From positions 62,001 to 126,000 of the forward strand of contig JAJFZO010000130.1 in the NCBI GenBank assembly GCA_021397835.1: 64,000 nt of DNA, given 5' to 3'. The translations under genes were made by a program, and so were the position numbers. Under the pieces are notes generated by a model, which saw only the letters and a program-made list of their open reading frames with translations, had not been told where the DNA came from and ran no database searches. The DNA comes from Moringa oleifera (taxonomy: Eukaryota; Streptophyta; Magnoliopsida; Brassicales; Moringaceae). Of the stretch, positions 48,657 to 62,034 are shown piece by piece (position 1 is the stretch's first letter; every line of letters begins with the position of its first letter).

Positions 48657-49924
48657 GTTTCGAGTCAGGCATCGTCCTGCTGAGCCACATAATCCAATAA
48701 ATGCAAGGAATAACTAGTGTGAGTATATATGCTTGCTTGTCATTCAGTTGTGTCGTGGAAAGAAAGTTACGTAAAACACTCTGTACCTAACTGAATGCTC
48801 TATAAATCCCCCCTGAATTTAATTCACTGCCTCTATATGAGCTACTGAAAATAATAACAAAGTTTGAAGGCTTTGTCCTCTCTGTTGCTATCTCTATCAT
48901 CTTCTGGAATGAGATTCCTTGTTTCCTTAACATATAAAAAGATTCTTCAGATTGCATATATTGGGTGGCTGCGCAATCCCTTTCTTGTCACCTCCACAGC
49001 ATGCATGCAAAAGGAAAATGCGGTCCTATGCCTTATTATTTTTTTTAAAAAATAAGAGGGATTATTATCACATTTAAAATAGTAGTTTATATACCTAAGA
49101 GCTTTTCTTCTTTTTGCCTTTTTTTAATTAAAAAAACATATATATCTGCAGCAACACATTTCTTTGGTAATATTAAAATTACAACTTATCAAATGTTTGT
49201 ACTGCCATAGTTTCTGAGACTGCACTTAGTTTCTACTTGCTTTCCATGTAGTTCAGCCTATTATCTGTTTAATTACAGTCGAAGAAAGATCAAAGTTTCT
49301 CTCCAAGATGCCTAAGAAGACACCCTTGACTCATAATTATTATAGTTTCTCTTCAATTACATGCCACGGACTTGTTCAAATGTTGCTTGTCATAGATGCA
49401 ATATTCATAAAGGGATACTTCTCTAGATTGTAAAGGCCAGACAAATTCATGTTTTTTACAATTTCATTAACCTTTTTTTCATTAATATGACTCATTCTCA
49501 AATGTTGCACAACCAATATCAGCTAACTGTTGTTTCTAATCTAATCATTTCAACTCACTTTAACACTAAATATTTGTTAGAAATAAATGGTTAATTCGTA
49601 CAAATTAATCAAACACAAAAATCGGACATAAACAAAGAAAGAAGTTGAAAAATTCAAGACTATATTGGCACATCTAACATTTAGAAAAATTAAAGAGAAT
49701 GCAGAGAAAGAGGATTGTGATTTTGATTTTTGAAATTACAATGGTTCTTCGCTCACTTTCTATTAAAATTCCACATTGATTGTGATATTATAATTATTCA
49801 ATGTATGAGGTGGGGACAATCCTTATCTACTAAACTAATTTTACTAGATTATATTAGGTCTAATATATTAAAATTGACCTACAGAGTGGAAGCCATATAA
49901 TGTTCCCCTCATTCTCGCGAATTA
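48657..49924. other. intergenic, no gene seen
   Basis: 3' flank of the terpene synthase, AT-rich. The plus ORF 48864-49055 has no recognised motif. Confidence 0.55.
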
Positions 49925-50300
49925 GCAAAAATGCTAAAGTATATTAGGCACTCAAGAACTGATTATGCTGGAGAATACCAAGTAGAGGAGAACGATGGTA
50001 TTACATTAAATTCAAAGAGGAAAGTGAATAATTCAAATATTAGGATTTATCGTAATTGGATTAAGAAAATTCTTTTTAATGATAATGACTTTAATGTATA
50101 TGGTGTGGTGGTAAACCATGTAGTGGTTGATGACAAGTGGTAAAAAGTCGGTATTAACTCAAAAAATGTAAGGCAACCAGTAGAATGCAAAGAGGTATAA
50201 GAAGCTCATGATTTAAATGATGAAGAGCTTTATGAAGCTGTGATAGGATGCTTTCTCAAGTAGAAGAAGAACAAAACTGCTCTCTAGAAAAATAGCTAGT
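49925..50300 (+). pseudogene. NAC-type C-terminal fragment, relative of the 1.4-2.4 kb copy
   Basis: The plus strand reads 'QVEENDGITLNSKRKVNNSN' and 'RNWIKKILFNDNDFN', and further on 'EAHDLNDEELYEAVIG', then stops. The NAC pseudogene on the other strand has the counterparts 'NSKSEVKNSDIRPYLDWMEK', 'SLFDDNDSN' and 'EAHDLNDEELYSTVIA' in the same order. No NAC domain precedes it, so only the tail is here. The shared DNA between the two blocks ('gtaaaccatgtagtgg' here, 'tttaaaccatccagtga' there) shows this is homology by descent. Confidence 0.7.
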
Positions 50301-51945
50301 CAATCTATTTCAACATTTGGTAGTAAAAGCGGTTCCATTATAGAATTTTTGTTCATGAATTCTTTTCATTTGTATGGTTAGTTTTCTTTTCATGAATTGT
50401 AAATCTTCTCAATTTTGAAAAGATGATAGATAGATATAATACAATTCATATAACAAATGCATATCGAATCTAAATAATATCTTAGATAATATTCTTTCTT
50501 TTTGTTAGCCTTTCTATTTCTCATTTTTCCTTTTTACCTATACTACAATTGGGTTACATCTCAATATGATGAAGGTGTTGTTAAGAAGATAGTAAACGAA
50601 GACTTGAAACATATATGAGATACGCTTTCCTTAAAGTGATACTTGCCCCCCTTTTGATCAGATTGCCTTTGCGTTTCATTAACAAATAGCCTCTAAGATA
50701 TGACTAGTCTTTGTGAATTTACAAAAATTAATTATGAAAATTGACTAATTGGAAAGAAAGAACACTGTTTTCTGGCAAACAAGGAAAAGAAAATTGATGA
50801 GCATAGAAGTTTGGTATATTTTTGTAATCATTCTACAAAGTAGTTGATCCTTGTTTTTGCATCTATACGAAAGAAAAGAAAACTACTGATGGTTTTTGAA
50901 CTATTATGTTGATTCAAATTCAAAACTTAAGATAATTTAAAATAAGTTTTTAGTGATACTTGGAAATTTTAATTTTTAAAACACTTTATATTTAAATAAT
51001 ATCCAACAATCCCCCACTTGTTTAAATACAATATATAGAAGTAAAAAATAAATGATCTTCGTTAAAAGGTCACTATGTTTATGTATACAATAAGGTATTG
51101 CACGATTTGAACCTTACCTTAATGTAAGTGTCACAAAGTGTTAATTGAAATCTTAGCTAGCTTAAAGCCTTGAACCAGTTATTCTTTTTGACTACACTAA
51201 TGACATTACACAATATCCATCCACTATTGTGTTCTTAGATTCCACATCATACTTGCTTAGCACCTTTTATGGCCATGCACTTATCTTGCTTAATGAATTT
51301 TATAGAAAGAAATTCCTATTCTTATTTAAGCCAATACCACCTCAAAGTTCATATTGATAAAGTTCTTCTAATATCTTAGCTTTAGTAGTGTTAAAGCTCT
51401 TCCATCATTTTTAACTAGATTTATACAAGGATCAAATGGGGTACTTGCCTCTTTAAATTTCAAGTGACTATAATTGAATTAGTGCATAACACCTACTATT
51501 TTGTATTATTTTGATACTTAATATGGTATCTATTATTCCAAGATGTTTCATCTTAAATATAAAAGATTAAAAATATATATTTTTTAAATTTATAATGTCA
51601 AAAATTTTAAATAATAGCATAATTATTCAAAAAATTATGAAACTTTTATTATAATGCTTGAATATTTTTTATATTTATAAAAAATTTCAAGTCAAAATTC
51701 GTTGTATAAAATCTTCAATTTGAATATCTTTAATTTTTAAATATTTTGACATATTCAATTTAAATCAAATTGATAGATCAATGTTCGATTTGTCACTTTT
51801 TAAATATAAGGGTTTGATTGGCAGCATAGGGTAAATATTAAGATTTTATGGGATCTTTATCCTCTAAAAAAAAAGTTCAATGTCAAATTAAGGCTAGTAC
51901 TTTAAAAGATGAATGTTAAATTGACGTGGTGAAGATTCTTACTAG
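50301..51945. other. intergenic, no gene seen
   Basis: AT-rich, several phrases of 'tttaaaatat' type; nothing recognised. Confidence 0.5.
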
Positions 51946-52226
51946 CCAACACAATAACAAAACATGCTTTTAATGACAGTCAAAAAAAAGTTAAAGATGG
52001 TGGTTGCCAAAGTATCATTTATGTAAGCGATGAGAAAAAGTTGTGCAAAATAGATGACAGCTGTAAAAATTGTCATCTAATGTGACTTTTAATGATGGTT
52101 GTTATACTATTTGACGTTGCTTTACTAAGACTATCATGTAATGGAATCTAACATTGGATTGCAGTTCTAAGTAAAACTGTCATTTAATATTGGGTTATAT
52201 AAGATGGAGTTTATGAATACAATTGT

Positions 52227-52554
52227 CATCTAATACTCATTACATTAGATAATAATTATGTGCACAACCATCATCTAATATCCCATTACATTAGATGACG
52301 ATTGTAAATAGAATCCTCATCTAATGTCCAGCATATTAGTTGACGGTTGTTTACGGAACCATCATCTAATATCTCATTATATTAGATGACACTTCTTTAC
52401 ATAACCATCATCTAATATCTCATTACATTAGATGATAGTTATTTACACAATCGCCATCTAATATCCCATTACATTAGATGATGGTTGTAAATACAACCCT
52501 CATCTAATACCTATTGCTTTAGATTGCGGTTTTATTTGCAACCGTAATCTAACG
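52227..52554. repeat. 46-bp tandem repeats, each with an inverted pair
   Basis: About seven units of 45-46 bp starting near 52227, 52272, 52318, 52363, 52409, 52455 and 52501. Each carries 'catctaat' and 'attagatg' about 10 bases apart, able to fold, and a 'gacggttgt'-like tail. Worn units reach back to about 52070. Such arrays are transposase-binding sites in CACTA subterminal regions. Confidence 0.8.
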
Positions 52555-52559
52555 TTTTC

Positions 52560-54600
52560 ATTTTTTTCTCAAATTTTTGTTTTTATTGTTATAGACCAAT
52601 ATTTATATTTTAAAAATATTTCAAAAATACATTATAAATTGTAAATTCACAAAGTGTAACTTTTACAATTACAATTACATTATAATTATCTAGTTCACCT
52701 ATAAAATCATATGAATAATCTCAAATTTTATATATAAAGTTACATTTTAAAACATCATTAATACATCAAATTTAATCTTAAAATATTTTAATTGTCATAA
52801 CAATAACAATTATACTCCATATATATCAAGATGCATCATCAAACCTTATTTTAACATAATACCACATTTAACACAATATACTTCAATTTACATACCAATA
52901 TTACACTACTTCAACACATCAACGCCAAATTCAACAAAACACACTTCAATTTGCATAGCAATAATACACTACTCTAATACACATCAACACATTCACTTTT
53001 TCAACATTATACAGTGCAACAATAAGATACCAAATCACATTTAAATATGCAACAATACCTTCAGTTCTCCACAGTACAACTATGACATACCAAATTACAC
53101 TCTAATATATACATAACACATTCACTTTCTGATAAAGTTGTAAAAAAAAAGGAATATACCTTAATAATATATATATATATATTCAAACTTTATAATGCGA
53201 TAATAATACAACAATTAAATAAAATTTTAATACTCTTCTAATAATTAATGTATCAAAATATTGTCATTTAAGATATTCATTCAATGACTCAAATTAATAC
53301 TAAAAAAATTTAATTGCGCGAATGTATAATATGTTATCATATACAAAATTCATAGAATAAGCAACTTTTACATAATGAGTGTAAAAGTATGTTCAATATG
53401 TTCTAATCTTTAAAAAAAAAAAAAAGCATTCTTAAATTTCACCTACTATTGCATAGCTCAAATAACACCATGTGAAGTCACAAAATTTTTTCCTTAATTG
53501 ATCTATTTTTGCTTCAGTGTACATGGTTTTATCATTCAATTGCATTTATAAAAACAATAAATAAATTCATATGTTATCAATAACAAACATATCAACTAAT
53601 CAAACAATTATTAAAACAACTTACTATTTTATAAAAAGGGATGGTATCATTATGTCTTTCAATGATGTCCTTCATGTATGCCATAATATAATAACCACAC
53701 TTGATGTTAGAGAACTGGCGTGGACACTATATAAAAAAGTAAAAATATCAGTCTAACATATAAAAGCAAAAAAAATAAAAAAACATAAGAAATATAAATT
53801 TCAATTGCATTATAATAATACCTAACCAATGAAACTTTCAAAAAAAATTTCTTGATAATTTTAGCGCATGAATCAACACAAACATCCTAAAAGCACCAAA
53901 AAATAAATAGTAATCATATATAATTATAAATATTATATCTAATATTTAACTTTACTAAATATTTATAAACTCACGTTGTAATAAGATTTTTTAGATCATC
54001 TCGATTACCACACCCCAATGGATCAAAAATCGTATATTGATATAAATCAAGCTCCATAACGACCAACATCCAATATGCATTATAAATTTATAACATAATT
54101 TCAATAAAATAATTGTTGTTCAAATATATGTTTGCAATTAAAAAATCACTTTTACTTACTTGATATTATAGGGAGCATCATGGCTCTCTGTTCATGTGCT
54201 ACTTGCCCCATCCTTATAGTAAGATATCTTGCTTGCTCTTCAATATTATTAATACTTCCTGCTGATATCATTATAAGATTAACAAATAAGTATTTATCGT
54301 TCAAGCCACATGTAATGATCTGATCTCTATAAAGCTTTTAGTAATACAAAACAAAAATTAAGCCTTTTTAATCTTAAAAAATAAAATAAACTAATAAAAC
54401 ATGATAGACATACATGATATAAGCTTGAATGATAACATTTAACTCCTCCATATGACAGAATTGCATGAAATCATCTTTGTAAATATATATCATGCCTTGA
54501 GCATTAAAAATTATTTCATCCAACAGAATGGCTATGGTCATATCTACATCCATCGCGTGACAGACATAATGATAATATAACCTGAGTGGTCTGCATATGG
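52560..54600. other. CACTA interior, no gene recognised
   Basis: AT-rich; only short ORFs with no recognised domains. It holds a TA microsatellite at about 53168-53181. In related elements a Ulp1-like protease domain lies here, but I could not see one. Confidence 0.4.
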
Positions 54601-56500
54601 ACTCTATTATCATTTTACATAAGCTCGTGGCACCAATTTAGATGATGTCTTCAAAAGATCAAATATGTTATCCATAACTATTAATTCATAAATTTCATGA
54701 AACTAACACAGTTAATGAAAATATATTATTTAATATCTAGAAGCAATAATCTATAGTGATGGCCAAGTGATGTGTGTCCCAACTGTTTGAAATAAAGTAA
54801 AGATATTTGCCTCATCTATTGATCGAGGCAAGGGAGCATCGAGCTTCATAGCTACTGTGATCTGAACTTTTACATCACCCTCCACCATGGCATTCCCATG
54901 AATCGTCTTATTCATAACAGGATCAATGAAAATAGACCCAAAGGCCATAACAATAGCAACGTCATCACTAATCATCAACCGACATAGTATACACTACAAT
55001 GTAAAAGATAAATCAATATTTAATGCATGACAAACAAAAATAACAATAAGTGAAGTAAAGGACACATGATGTACCTTCAAATTTATATGCTGAAATGATG
55101 GTATTGTGGGCTGGAGATGGTGTGAGATCTTCTTCATAAGATTCTACTCTAACAATGTTGTTGCTAGCCTTACATCATTCAATAGATATTTATGACTATC
55201 TATCCAAGTCAAAATGTCCATTACTTTTTTTCTTAGTGATCACATTATCACAGGGACTGTTGGCACTTTTACTTGCTTCCTAAAGTAAGAAGTGATTGAG
55301 ACTCCAAAGTTAAACCTCTGACTCGACCAAAATGCTTTGGACTACTAAGAGCTATTATGAGTATATCTTCTGTATCTGAAGGTTTAAAAGTACCCTGTGT
55401 CTCTTATGCCTTCAAATCATCTTACATAAATGTCCAATTAAAGCATAAACATATGCTTACTTGAAATATAAAAATTAATTAAAAAAATTTTAGAAAAAAA
55501 ATACTTACTATTCTATCAGTATATTCTCTAACTGTCTCATTAATGTACTCCCATTTTGAATTAAGCGGTGCTACTTTCCACAATATGGCACGGTCAATAT
55601 CTTCATCAATGCCTAAAGATTTTTTTTTTTTATATTGTTAGATTTGAAGTGTGCTTATCTTCATATTAGTATGAAGAAGTTAATTCTCATACCTAAGCAT
55701 AATTAAAATAAATATAATTGAACAGTTCCCTTACAAGATCATTGATGGTCATAAACATTCTTCTTTCCCTATTCTACTTGTACTTTTCTCTTCTCCTATA
55801 ACAAATATCAATATTTAGTCTATAAAATAAATGTGCATAAGATTATAATATACTTATAATACCAAAAATTCTTTAGACAAGTGCGAATTAACAAATTCAC
55901 TCTAAATATGAGGCTGGAAGCAACTCTTATATTCTTTTGGTAGATCTTGAATCCTTTTTGAATCTCCTACAAATGCCATAATATATTTTTTGGTGAGGTT
56001 TGTTTTGAAATTCCTTCATTGCAGTATAGCAGAATGTAATACATATCTCCTCATGCCCTTATCAATATTAAATGTACCCTAGAAGTACATAATATATGAA
56101 AACAAATCAAACTTAATGGTTTACATAATTAGATAAGAAAAATATTTTAGTTTTACAAGTTACTGATTAGAATTTGATCCCATACCTTCTTTTTAGTTCT
56201 TGAAGTAGTTGATGCTAATTTGAAATGTTTATAGGTACTGTTTAACGTACTAAGACACCAATGTAGCTGATTATCTGTGTGTTCAATTAGTTACTCTTAT
56301 TTATTTATTTTTATGTGTATCTTCTCGCCTATGAGTCTACTTTTTATAACTTCAGGCATATGGTTGATACCACATTTTTTGCTTTTCCCTGATTCTCTAT
56401 GTGAGTTTGAGTCTTGTGAGAGATCCATATAATCTGCATGTAGGACATAAAAATTAAGATTAGCAAAATAAAAAATTATATATGAGAAAAAATATATCAC
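54601..56500 (-). pseudogene. CACTA second protein (DUF8039/transposase-24-like), relic
   Basis: The minus strand gives 'GINHMPEVIKSRLIGEKIHI' (56297-56500), near 55560 'GIDEDIDRAILWKVAPLN', and at 54751-54978 'NKTIHGNAMVEGDVKVQITV' with 'DAPLPRSIDEANIF' and 'VGTHITWPS'. These match, in that order, the second long protein of plant CACTA elements (often with a DUF8039 domain). Frames are broken and may include introns, so exact ends are uncertain. Confidence 0.65.
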
Positions 56501-56559
56501 AAGAACATAACTTAGTATAAAAATAAATATATTTTACCTATTGAATAAATTACATCCAT

Positions 56560-57330
56560 AATCCTTCATAATCTTCCCTTGTATATATTAAGCCACCATC
56601 ATCCATAAAATCAAATAATTCAATTGCTGGTAAATTATTACAAACGAATGTCTAATCTACACCAACCTCGCCTGAGTCATCTTCTTGATAATCCTTTTGA
56701 GGTGTTGTCAGTACAATTGACCATCTAATATTAACTTCAACATAAAACACATGTCTTGCTTACGATGCCAATATAGACAGATCATTTCTATATCCAATAC
56801 GATTAAGGTCTACTAATACAAAACATAAGTCATTAATTTTAACACCATTACTATTTTTGACCTAGTCTCATTTAAAAATTGGTACTCTGAATATTGTATA
56901 ATCGAGTTCCCATATCTCTTGTATCACGCCATAAAAAGACAAATCTTCGTAGACTAGACTTTTGTCTTTCGCACTTGAGATATGCAGGATATTTACAATC
57001 AAAGTCACCCCATCATTTATGACGTATCCATGCTATTTGATTACAATAAATTTATGACCGTGAACAATCCATCATAAAGTAGGCAAAAATTCATGATGAG
57101 ACAAAGAAAGTTGATATTTTACTTGTGCATGACAATTTCTAAAGCCAAGTAATACATAGATGGGCATTAAGAAAAGACTAATAATTATGTTCAAAAATTA
57201 TTCTATCTTACCCTATTGCATAGCCAATTAGTGAAGGTACAATTGTGTTCATCATGTAACCACTTAAGCTTTCTCGACTTAATTGTATTAGCCATTCTAA
57301 GTTGGTTCGTATGCTTGCTGCATTTTTAAA
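56560..57330 (-). pseudogene. CACTA transposase (TNPD) C-terminal part, relic
   Basis: The minus strand reads near 57230-57300 'KLKWLHDEHNCTFTNWLCN' (end of the DUF4218 region) and, from 56950 to 56700, 'IWELDYTIFRVPIF'-type sequence ('WELDYTIFRVPIFK'), 'LVDLNRIGYRNDLSILAS' and 'ARHVFYVEVNIRWSIVL', a DUF4216 domain. The catalytic Transposase_21 part would lie to the right but is replaced by the Tat LTR at 57442. Confidence 0.75.
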
Positions 57331-57441
57331 TGAAGTTAATGAAACTAATTGAAATTATGATAATTAATAACACTAAGTGTGAATAAAATTACCTTATACA
57401 TGGTTAAACTTCATTGGTGTTCAACAAAACATATAAGTGAG

Positions 57442-59777
57442 TGTAGACACCTATTTTACAGCCACCAATTCTACAATGCCACCAATTTTGCAATGCTGCT
57501 AATGCTGCAATGCTGCTAATTTTACAATGTTGCCAATTCTGCAATGCTGCAATGCAATATATTGCTGCATTAAATGGAGGCTTGGCTAAGGTCTGTAAAT
57601 ACCTACCTTGGCCAAGAGCATATAAGGGATTTGGAGAAGGAGTGTTGAGGAAAAAATGTTAAAAAATTTTGAGAGTTTGGAAAATATTTGGATAAAGTTA
57701 TAAAATGGGGAGGTAGTAGTGTAAAAAGAGTTGGAGAGATTTTTTTTGGTAAGGAGAGATTTGGAGGAGACATTTTCAAATATTACTTCGTCTTGAAGAA
57801 CAATGTAACATTTTTTGTGATTTTGTCATTATTTTTTCTTTTATTTTTGATTTTTTATGAATATTTTCTTTCATTTATTTACTTAATTGTTATTATATAT
57901 GCGTATATATATGTATATTTATTTATTCCTTTTGCACACATGTATCTTTTTACTTATTTTCATGTTACTATCACTTACATTTTTATTTACCTTGTATATT
58001 GATGTATTTATATTCCTCTATTTACAAATATACATAATTTTTTCTATACTTTTATGTTGAATACATGAAAAGTTAAGCAAAAAAATAGATAGTATGTAAA
58101 AGTAATGAGCAAAAAATGTAATTTAATAGGAAATAGATGGAATGTGATATATAAACTCAAAACAAAAATAAAAATAAAAAAAAGAAGAAGAAAGAGTGGT
58201 TATATGCTTTCATGATTGAATACATAAAATTTATTTGAAAGAACATAAAAAAAAGGGGAAATTTATGTAACTTTAAAATATAAAGGTTGTTTTAAAATAA
58301 TAAATTTATATTATTCATAATATAAAATTACTAGATAAATTAAGTTTTATTTTTTACTCATTTTAAACTATGTTTTCAAAAAAAAAAAAAAGAAACAACT
58401 TTGATGTTATTTTAATTTAAAAAATTAAAATAAAAAATATTTTAAAATTTTAAAAGTATAAAATCATTCAAGAGACTTATTTTAAAAAAAATATTTTTAA
58501 AATAATAATATATGTTTTAAGCTTTTGAGAAGTATAAAAAATATCAATTGAAAGGTTTCCATATTTTTTATATGAGAATTATTTTTCTTAAAATCCAAAA
58601 AAATAAAAATATATATTTTTAGTTTTTGAAGGATATAAAAAAAATCTCAAGAGAGAACTTTTTATATTTTAATATAAAAAACTACTTAATATTTTGAAAA
58701 ATATGAAAAAATCTCAAGAGAGAGGTTCTCATATTTCTTAATAAAAAAATTATACTAAAATAAAGTGTTTCAAGTTTTGATAAGTATGAAAAATCTTAAG
58801 GGAGTAGTTTTCATATTTTCTAATATAAAATTAATTTTAAAAATATTTATTTGATTTCTTTAAGAAAATGTAGAAAAGAAAACTCAAGAGAGATTTTCAT
58901 ACTCTCTAATATAAAATATTTGTGTGGGAAATGTGAAAAGATTTCAAGAGAGGATTTTTATATTTAAAAATATATTTATAAAAAAAATCTAAGAGAAAAA
59001 TTTTCGTATTCTCTAAAATATTTTGTGTATATGCTCTCAATTTATTTTTAGTTTCAATTAATAGAATTATAAAAGTTTAATTTAAGGCCTATATTTAAAA
59101 TATCAAATATTAATTATTTGCTTGCATTAAGGTCATGAGACTTCAAAATTATTTCATATTTTTACATAATGTGGTCGTGCATGTGCATCAAAATGCCTTT
59201 CACATGAATCATAACAAAAAACATTTTGAGGATTAAAAAATTGAATAAGAGTAAAACCTTCATATTTTTTACCATAAAAAAATGTTTTAAGATTAGAGGT
59301 TAAGCAAGAGTGAAACCTTTACATTTTCTCTCATAAAATGATTTGAAGAATTAAAGGTAAAACAAGAGTTAAACCTCTATATTCCCTAAAACATTAAAAT
59401 TTTACTTGTTTTCATACCAAGTACATTTCTTTTCAGACATATTTTTAAGAATTAATTTTAAAAATCAAATGAATTTTAAAACCAAAAAATAATCAATAAT
59501 TAATTGGTAACAATTTTTAGGTGCCGTAGTGGTGCTAATCCTTCCCCACGCATAATTAACTTTTGAATCCATATTTTTAATTTTGAAAAACCAATATTGT
59601 CTTATTTATTTTTTAAAAACAAATAAATTTTGGCGTCAAAATCACACCATAAAAAGGATTGGTTTGACTCCCTTTATTTTTATTTTCTAAAATCTTTTCG
59701 AAAGAAAATCACCCAAAATATTACATTTTTTAAAGTCGCTTCAAGAATTCAACCTCGGTCGAAGATAGGTTATGACA
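57442..59777 (+). repeat. Tat/Ogre-type 5' LTR
   Basis: Begins tgtagacacc, a usual start for plant Tat LTRs, and ends gaca just before a primer site. Length about 2.3 kb. Within it, 57461-57560 is a short tandem array about 'gctgctaat'/'tgcaat', and 58480-59040 a field of diverged repeats about 'aaatctcaagagaga'. The plus ORF at 57688-58002 is low complexity. The remnant at 40617-42900 is related. The matching 3' LTR would lie beyond the window. Confidence 0.7.
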
Positions 59778-59780
59778 ACT

Positions 59781-59799
59781 TGGCGACTCCAATGGGGAC
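59781..59799 (+). other. primer binding site, tRNA-Arg type
   Basis: tggcgactccaatggggac, close to the complement of a plant tRNA-Arg 3' end as I remember it. This site is typical of Tat/Ogre elements, four bases from the LTR end. Confidence 0.7.
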
Positions 59800-60810
59800 A
59801 TTTAGAGAGTCAAGCTAAAATTGATTAGGATTACTTTTTAGCTTTGAAAATTGAAGTTTAATCTTGGTTCTTTTTATTTAACATTTGTTGCATTTAGAAT
59901 TATTGTTCAATTAATTTTCTACTTGTTTTACACATATACTGACATTATATATTGTCATCTAAATTATTTTATGACTTACACACTTTTTACACACACATCA
60001 CCTGCATGACATAAGTTCTTGACCTAGCTTTACCCTTTAGAAAGGAATAGTATAAATGCTCCCAAGAAGTTCCTTGCTTCTGCATGAGCTAGGAAATATT
60101 CCCAATCAAATTGAACTTGAAATACTTTATCAGTTTTTAGAAGTTAATGCTTCTACAACAATGATAGTAGTGTTTCAGGGTGCCTTACTAATCTAGTGAG
60201 AAGCAATATGAGAACCTATAGAAAATTAATCAATTTCTCAAAGCCTTGCATGTGGTAAGCCTAGGGAATTGAGAACAAGATAGGGCCATAGCTAGTAAAA
60301 AAAGAAAAACTTTAAGACACGAAGGGAGTCATGTTTTATGTATGAATGTTTTTTAATATTTTTATCTTGTTGTGATATTGACTTTTTGCTTAACGTTTGT
60401 TCTTGTACTTTATAGTTGCATGACATATCATCATGAGGATTATTACCTTCGCAAGCTTAAAAACAAGTGATAAACTTTTGTTAAATTCATAAAGTATCGG
60501 TAATCATGGAAGCTTAACAATGAAGCAAGCTAATGTCAATGTGGTCTAGAGTTATGTTTTTAATTATGGACTCAATGTTAGATATTAACCATGTATACGG
60601 ATGCTTTATGAAATTAATAAGAATCTATATTTGTTTTCCAATTGCGAAGTTAACAAGTTCCCTAATATTTTTGCATTCATACTAACCATAGTGCATGCAT
60701 CCATTCCATTTTGACATTAAAATATTAGATTTAAGGTAACAAGATAAGGGAAATTAAAATATCATCTCATTATAAAAATCTACAGAACTCGCTCGAAAAC
60801 AAAAGCTAAT
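59800..60810 (+). other. Tat element leader, no gene seen
   Basis: Untranslated stretch between primer site and gag; long leaders are usual in this lineage. Confidence 0.5.
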
Positions 60811-62034
60811 ATGGAAGGCCATCAAGCTAGGATGGAGAGATTAGAGAATATGCAAAGAACCCAACATGAGATATAAGAAACTAGCAAGATGCATAAAAGA
60901 ATATGGTATATAGTCAAGAAGAGATGCAGTCCTAATTCCTCCAATGATGAAGACAATGTAATCAATAGTTAAGGAAAAAGTAGTTGTTGTGGAACAAAAG
61001 GCTTCTAAAAATATACATGCCAGGGGAAATGAGACCTTTATAGCCCACCAAGGAAATCCTTTACTTGATTACAAACCAGGATTTACCCTTATTCATGAAC
61101 CAAGGTGCGATGCATACACTAGCATGCCAAAAGAGGGAAACCATTCTGTGTGCCTAACTCAAATGACCCAACAGAAATAGAGAAGTTAATGACTAAAAAT
61201 GTCAACAATAAGGAATTATTGCAGAAGTATGAAATGTTGGCAAAAAAAGTGAAAGTGTTTAAGGAGGCATGTAAATTTCAAGGGCTAGATATTTCTGACC
61301 TCAGCTTAGTACCTAGATTAATATTACCACCAAAGTTCGAAGCACCTAAAGTTGATAAATCTAATGGAAGTAAATGCTCACGTATGCACATTCGCATGTA
61401 CTTAAGTAAAATGCATGGATATGAGGACAATCAAAAGTTTCTTATGCATTGCTTCCAAGAAAACCTAAAGGAAAAAATGCTAGATTAGTACAATAACTTA
61501 GAAGCCTCTAAAATTCAATCTTGGAAAGATCTAGCCGCTGCTTTCATGACTCACTACCAGCACCTAGTAGAGCTTACACCAAGTCGAGTTACTTTACAAA
61601 ATATGTGCAAGAAAAATGATGAATCCTTCAAAGAAAATGCTCGAAGGTGGCATGAAGTTATAGCAAGAGTCCATTTGACTTTGTCCGAAGATGAGTTTTT
61701 AGAATTATTTGTCAACACTCTAAAGCCCCCATTCTATGAGAAGCTACTTGGTATGTCAGGTAAAAAATTTGTCAAAATAGTTAGGTAGAGGCAGATTTTT
61801 GAAGATGCCTATAGACTTGGACAGTTGGAAGATCCAAACAATGCAAAGAAAATTACAACAGGAAAGAAAAAAGAAGGAGAAATGAACCATATTTCTCAAC
61901 AGACTTTTTTTCAACCTCTATTTTTTTACCCACGACCTCATTTGTACCTGTTTACAATGACTTTTTACCTTACGTCCTACTATTCTGTCATAAACGTCAT
62001 TAGTATAGTACTAAGGCTAGGAACACAACAATGA
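60811..62034 (+). pseudogene. Tat/Ogre-type gag, relic
   Basis: Starts 'MEGHQARMERLENMQRTQHE' at 60811. Core: 'LSLVPRLILPPKFEAPKVDK', 'HIRMYLSKMHGYEDNQKFLM', 'HCFQENLKEKMLD' (to 61488), a TAG in place of the usual Trp near 61486, 'SWKDLAAAFMTHYQHLVELT', 'RVTLQNMCKKNDESFKENAR', 'RWHEVIARVHLTLSEDEFLE' and 'LFVNTLKPPFYEKLLGMSG'. This is the gag of Tat-lineage gypsy elements. At least three stops interrupt it. Confidence 0.85.

Larger units (their letters stand above)
51950..57441 (-). mobile_element. CACTA (En/Spm) DNA transposon, partial
   Basis: The left end 'cacaataacaaaacatgctt' at 51950 resembles a worn CACTA terminal repeat. It is followed by a 46-bp subterminal repeat array (52070-52554), then protein relics on the minus strand up to 57330. 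At 57442 a Tat-type LTR cuts it off. The other terminal repeat is not in view. CACTA elements move by cut and paste with a TNPD transposase; this one is degenerate. Confidence 0.7.
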
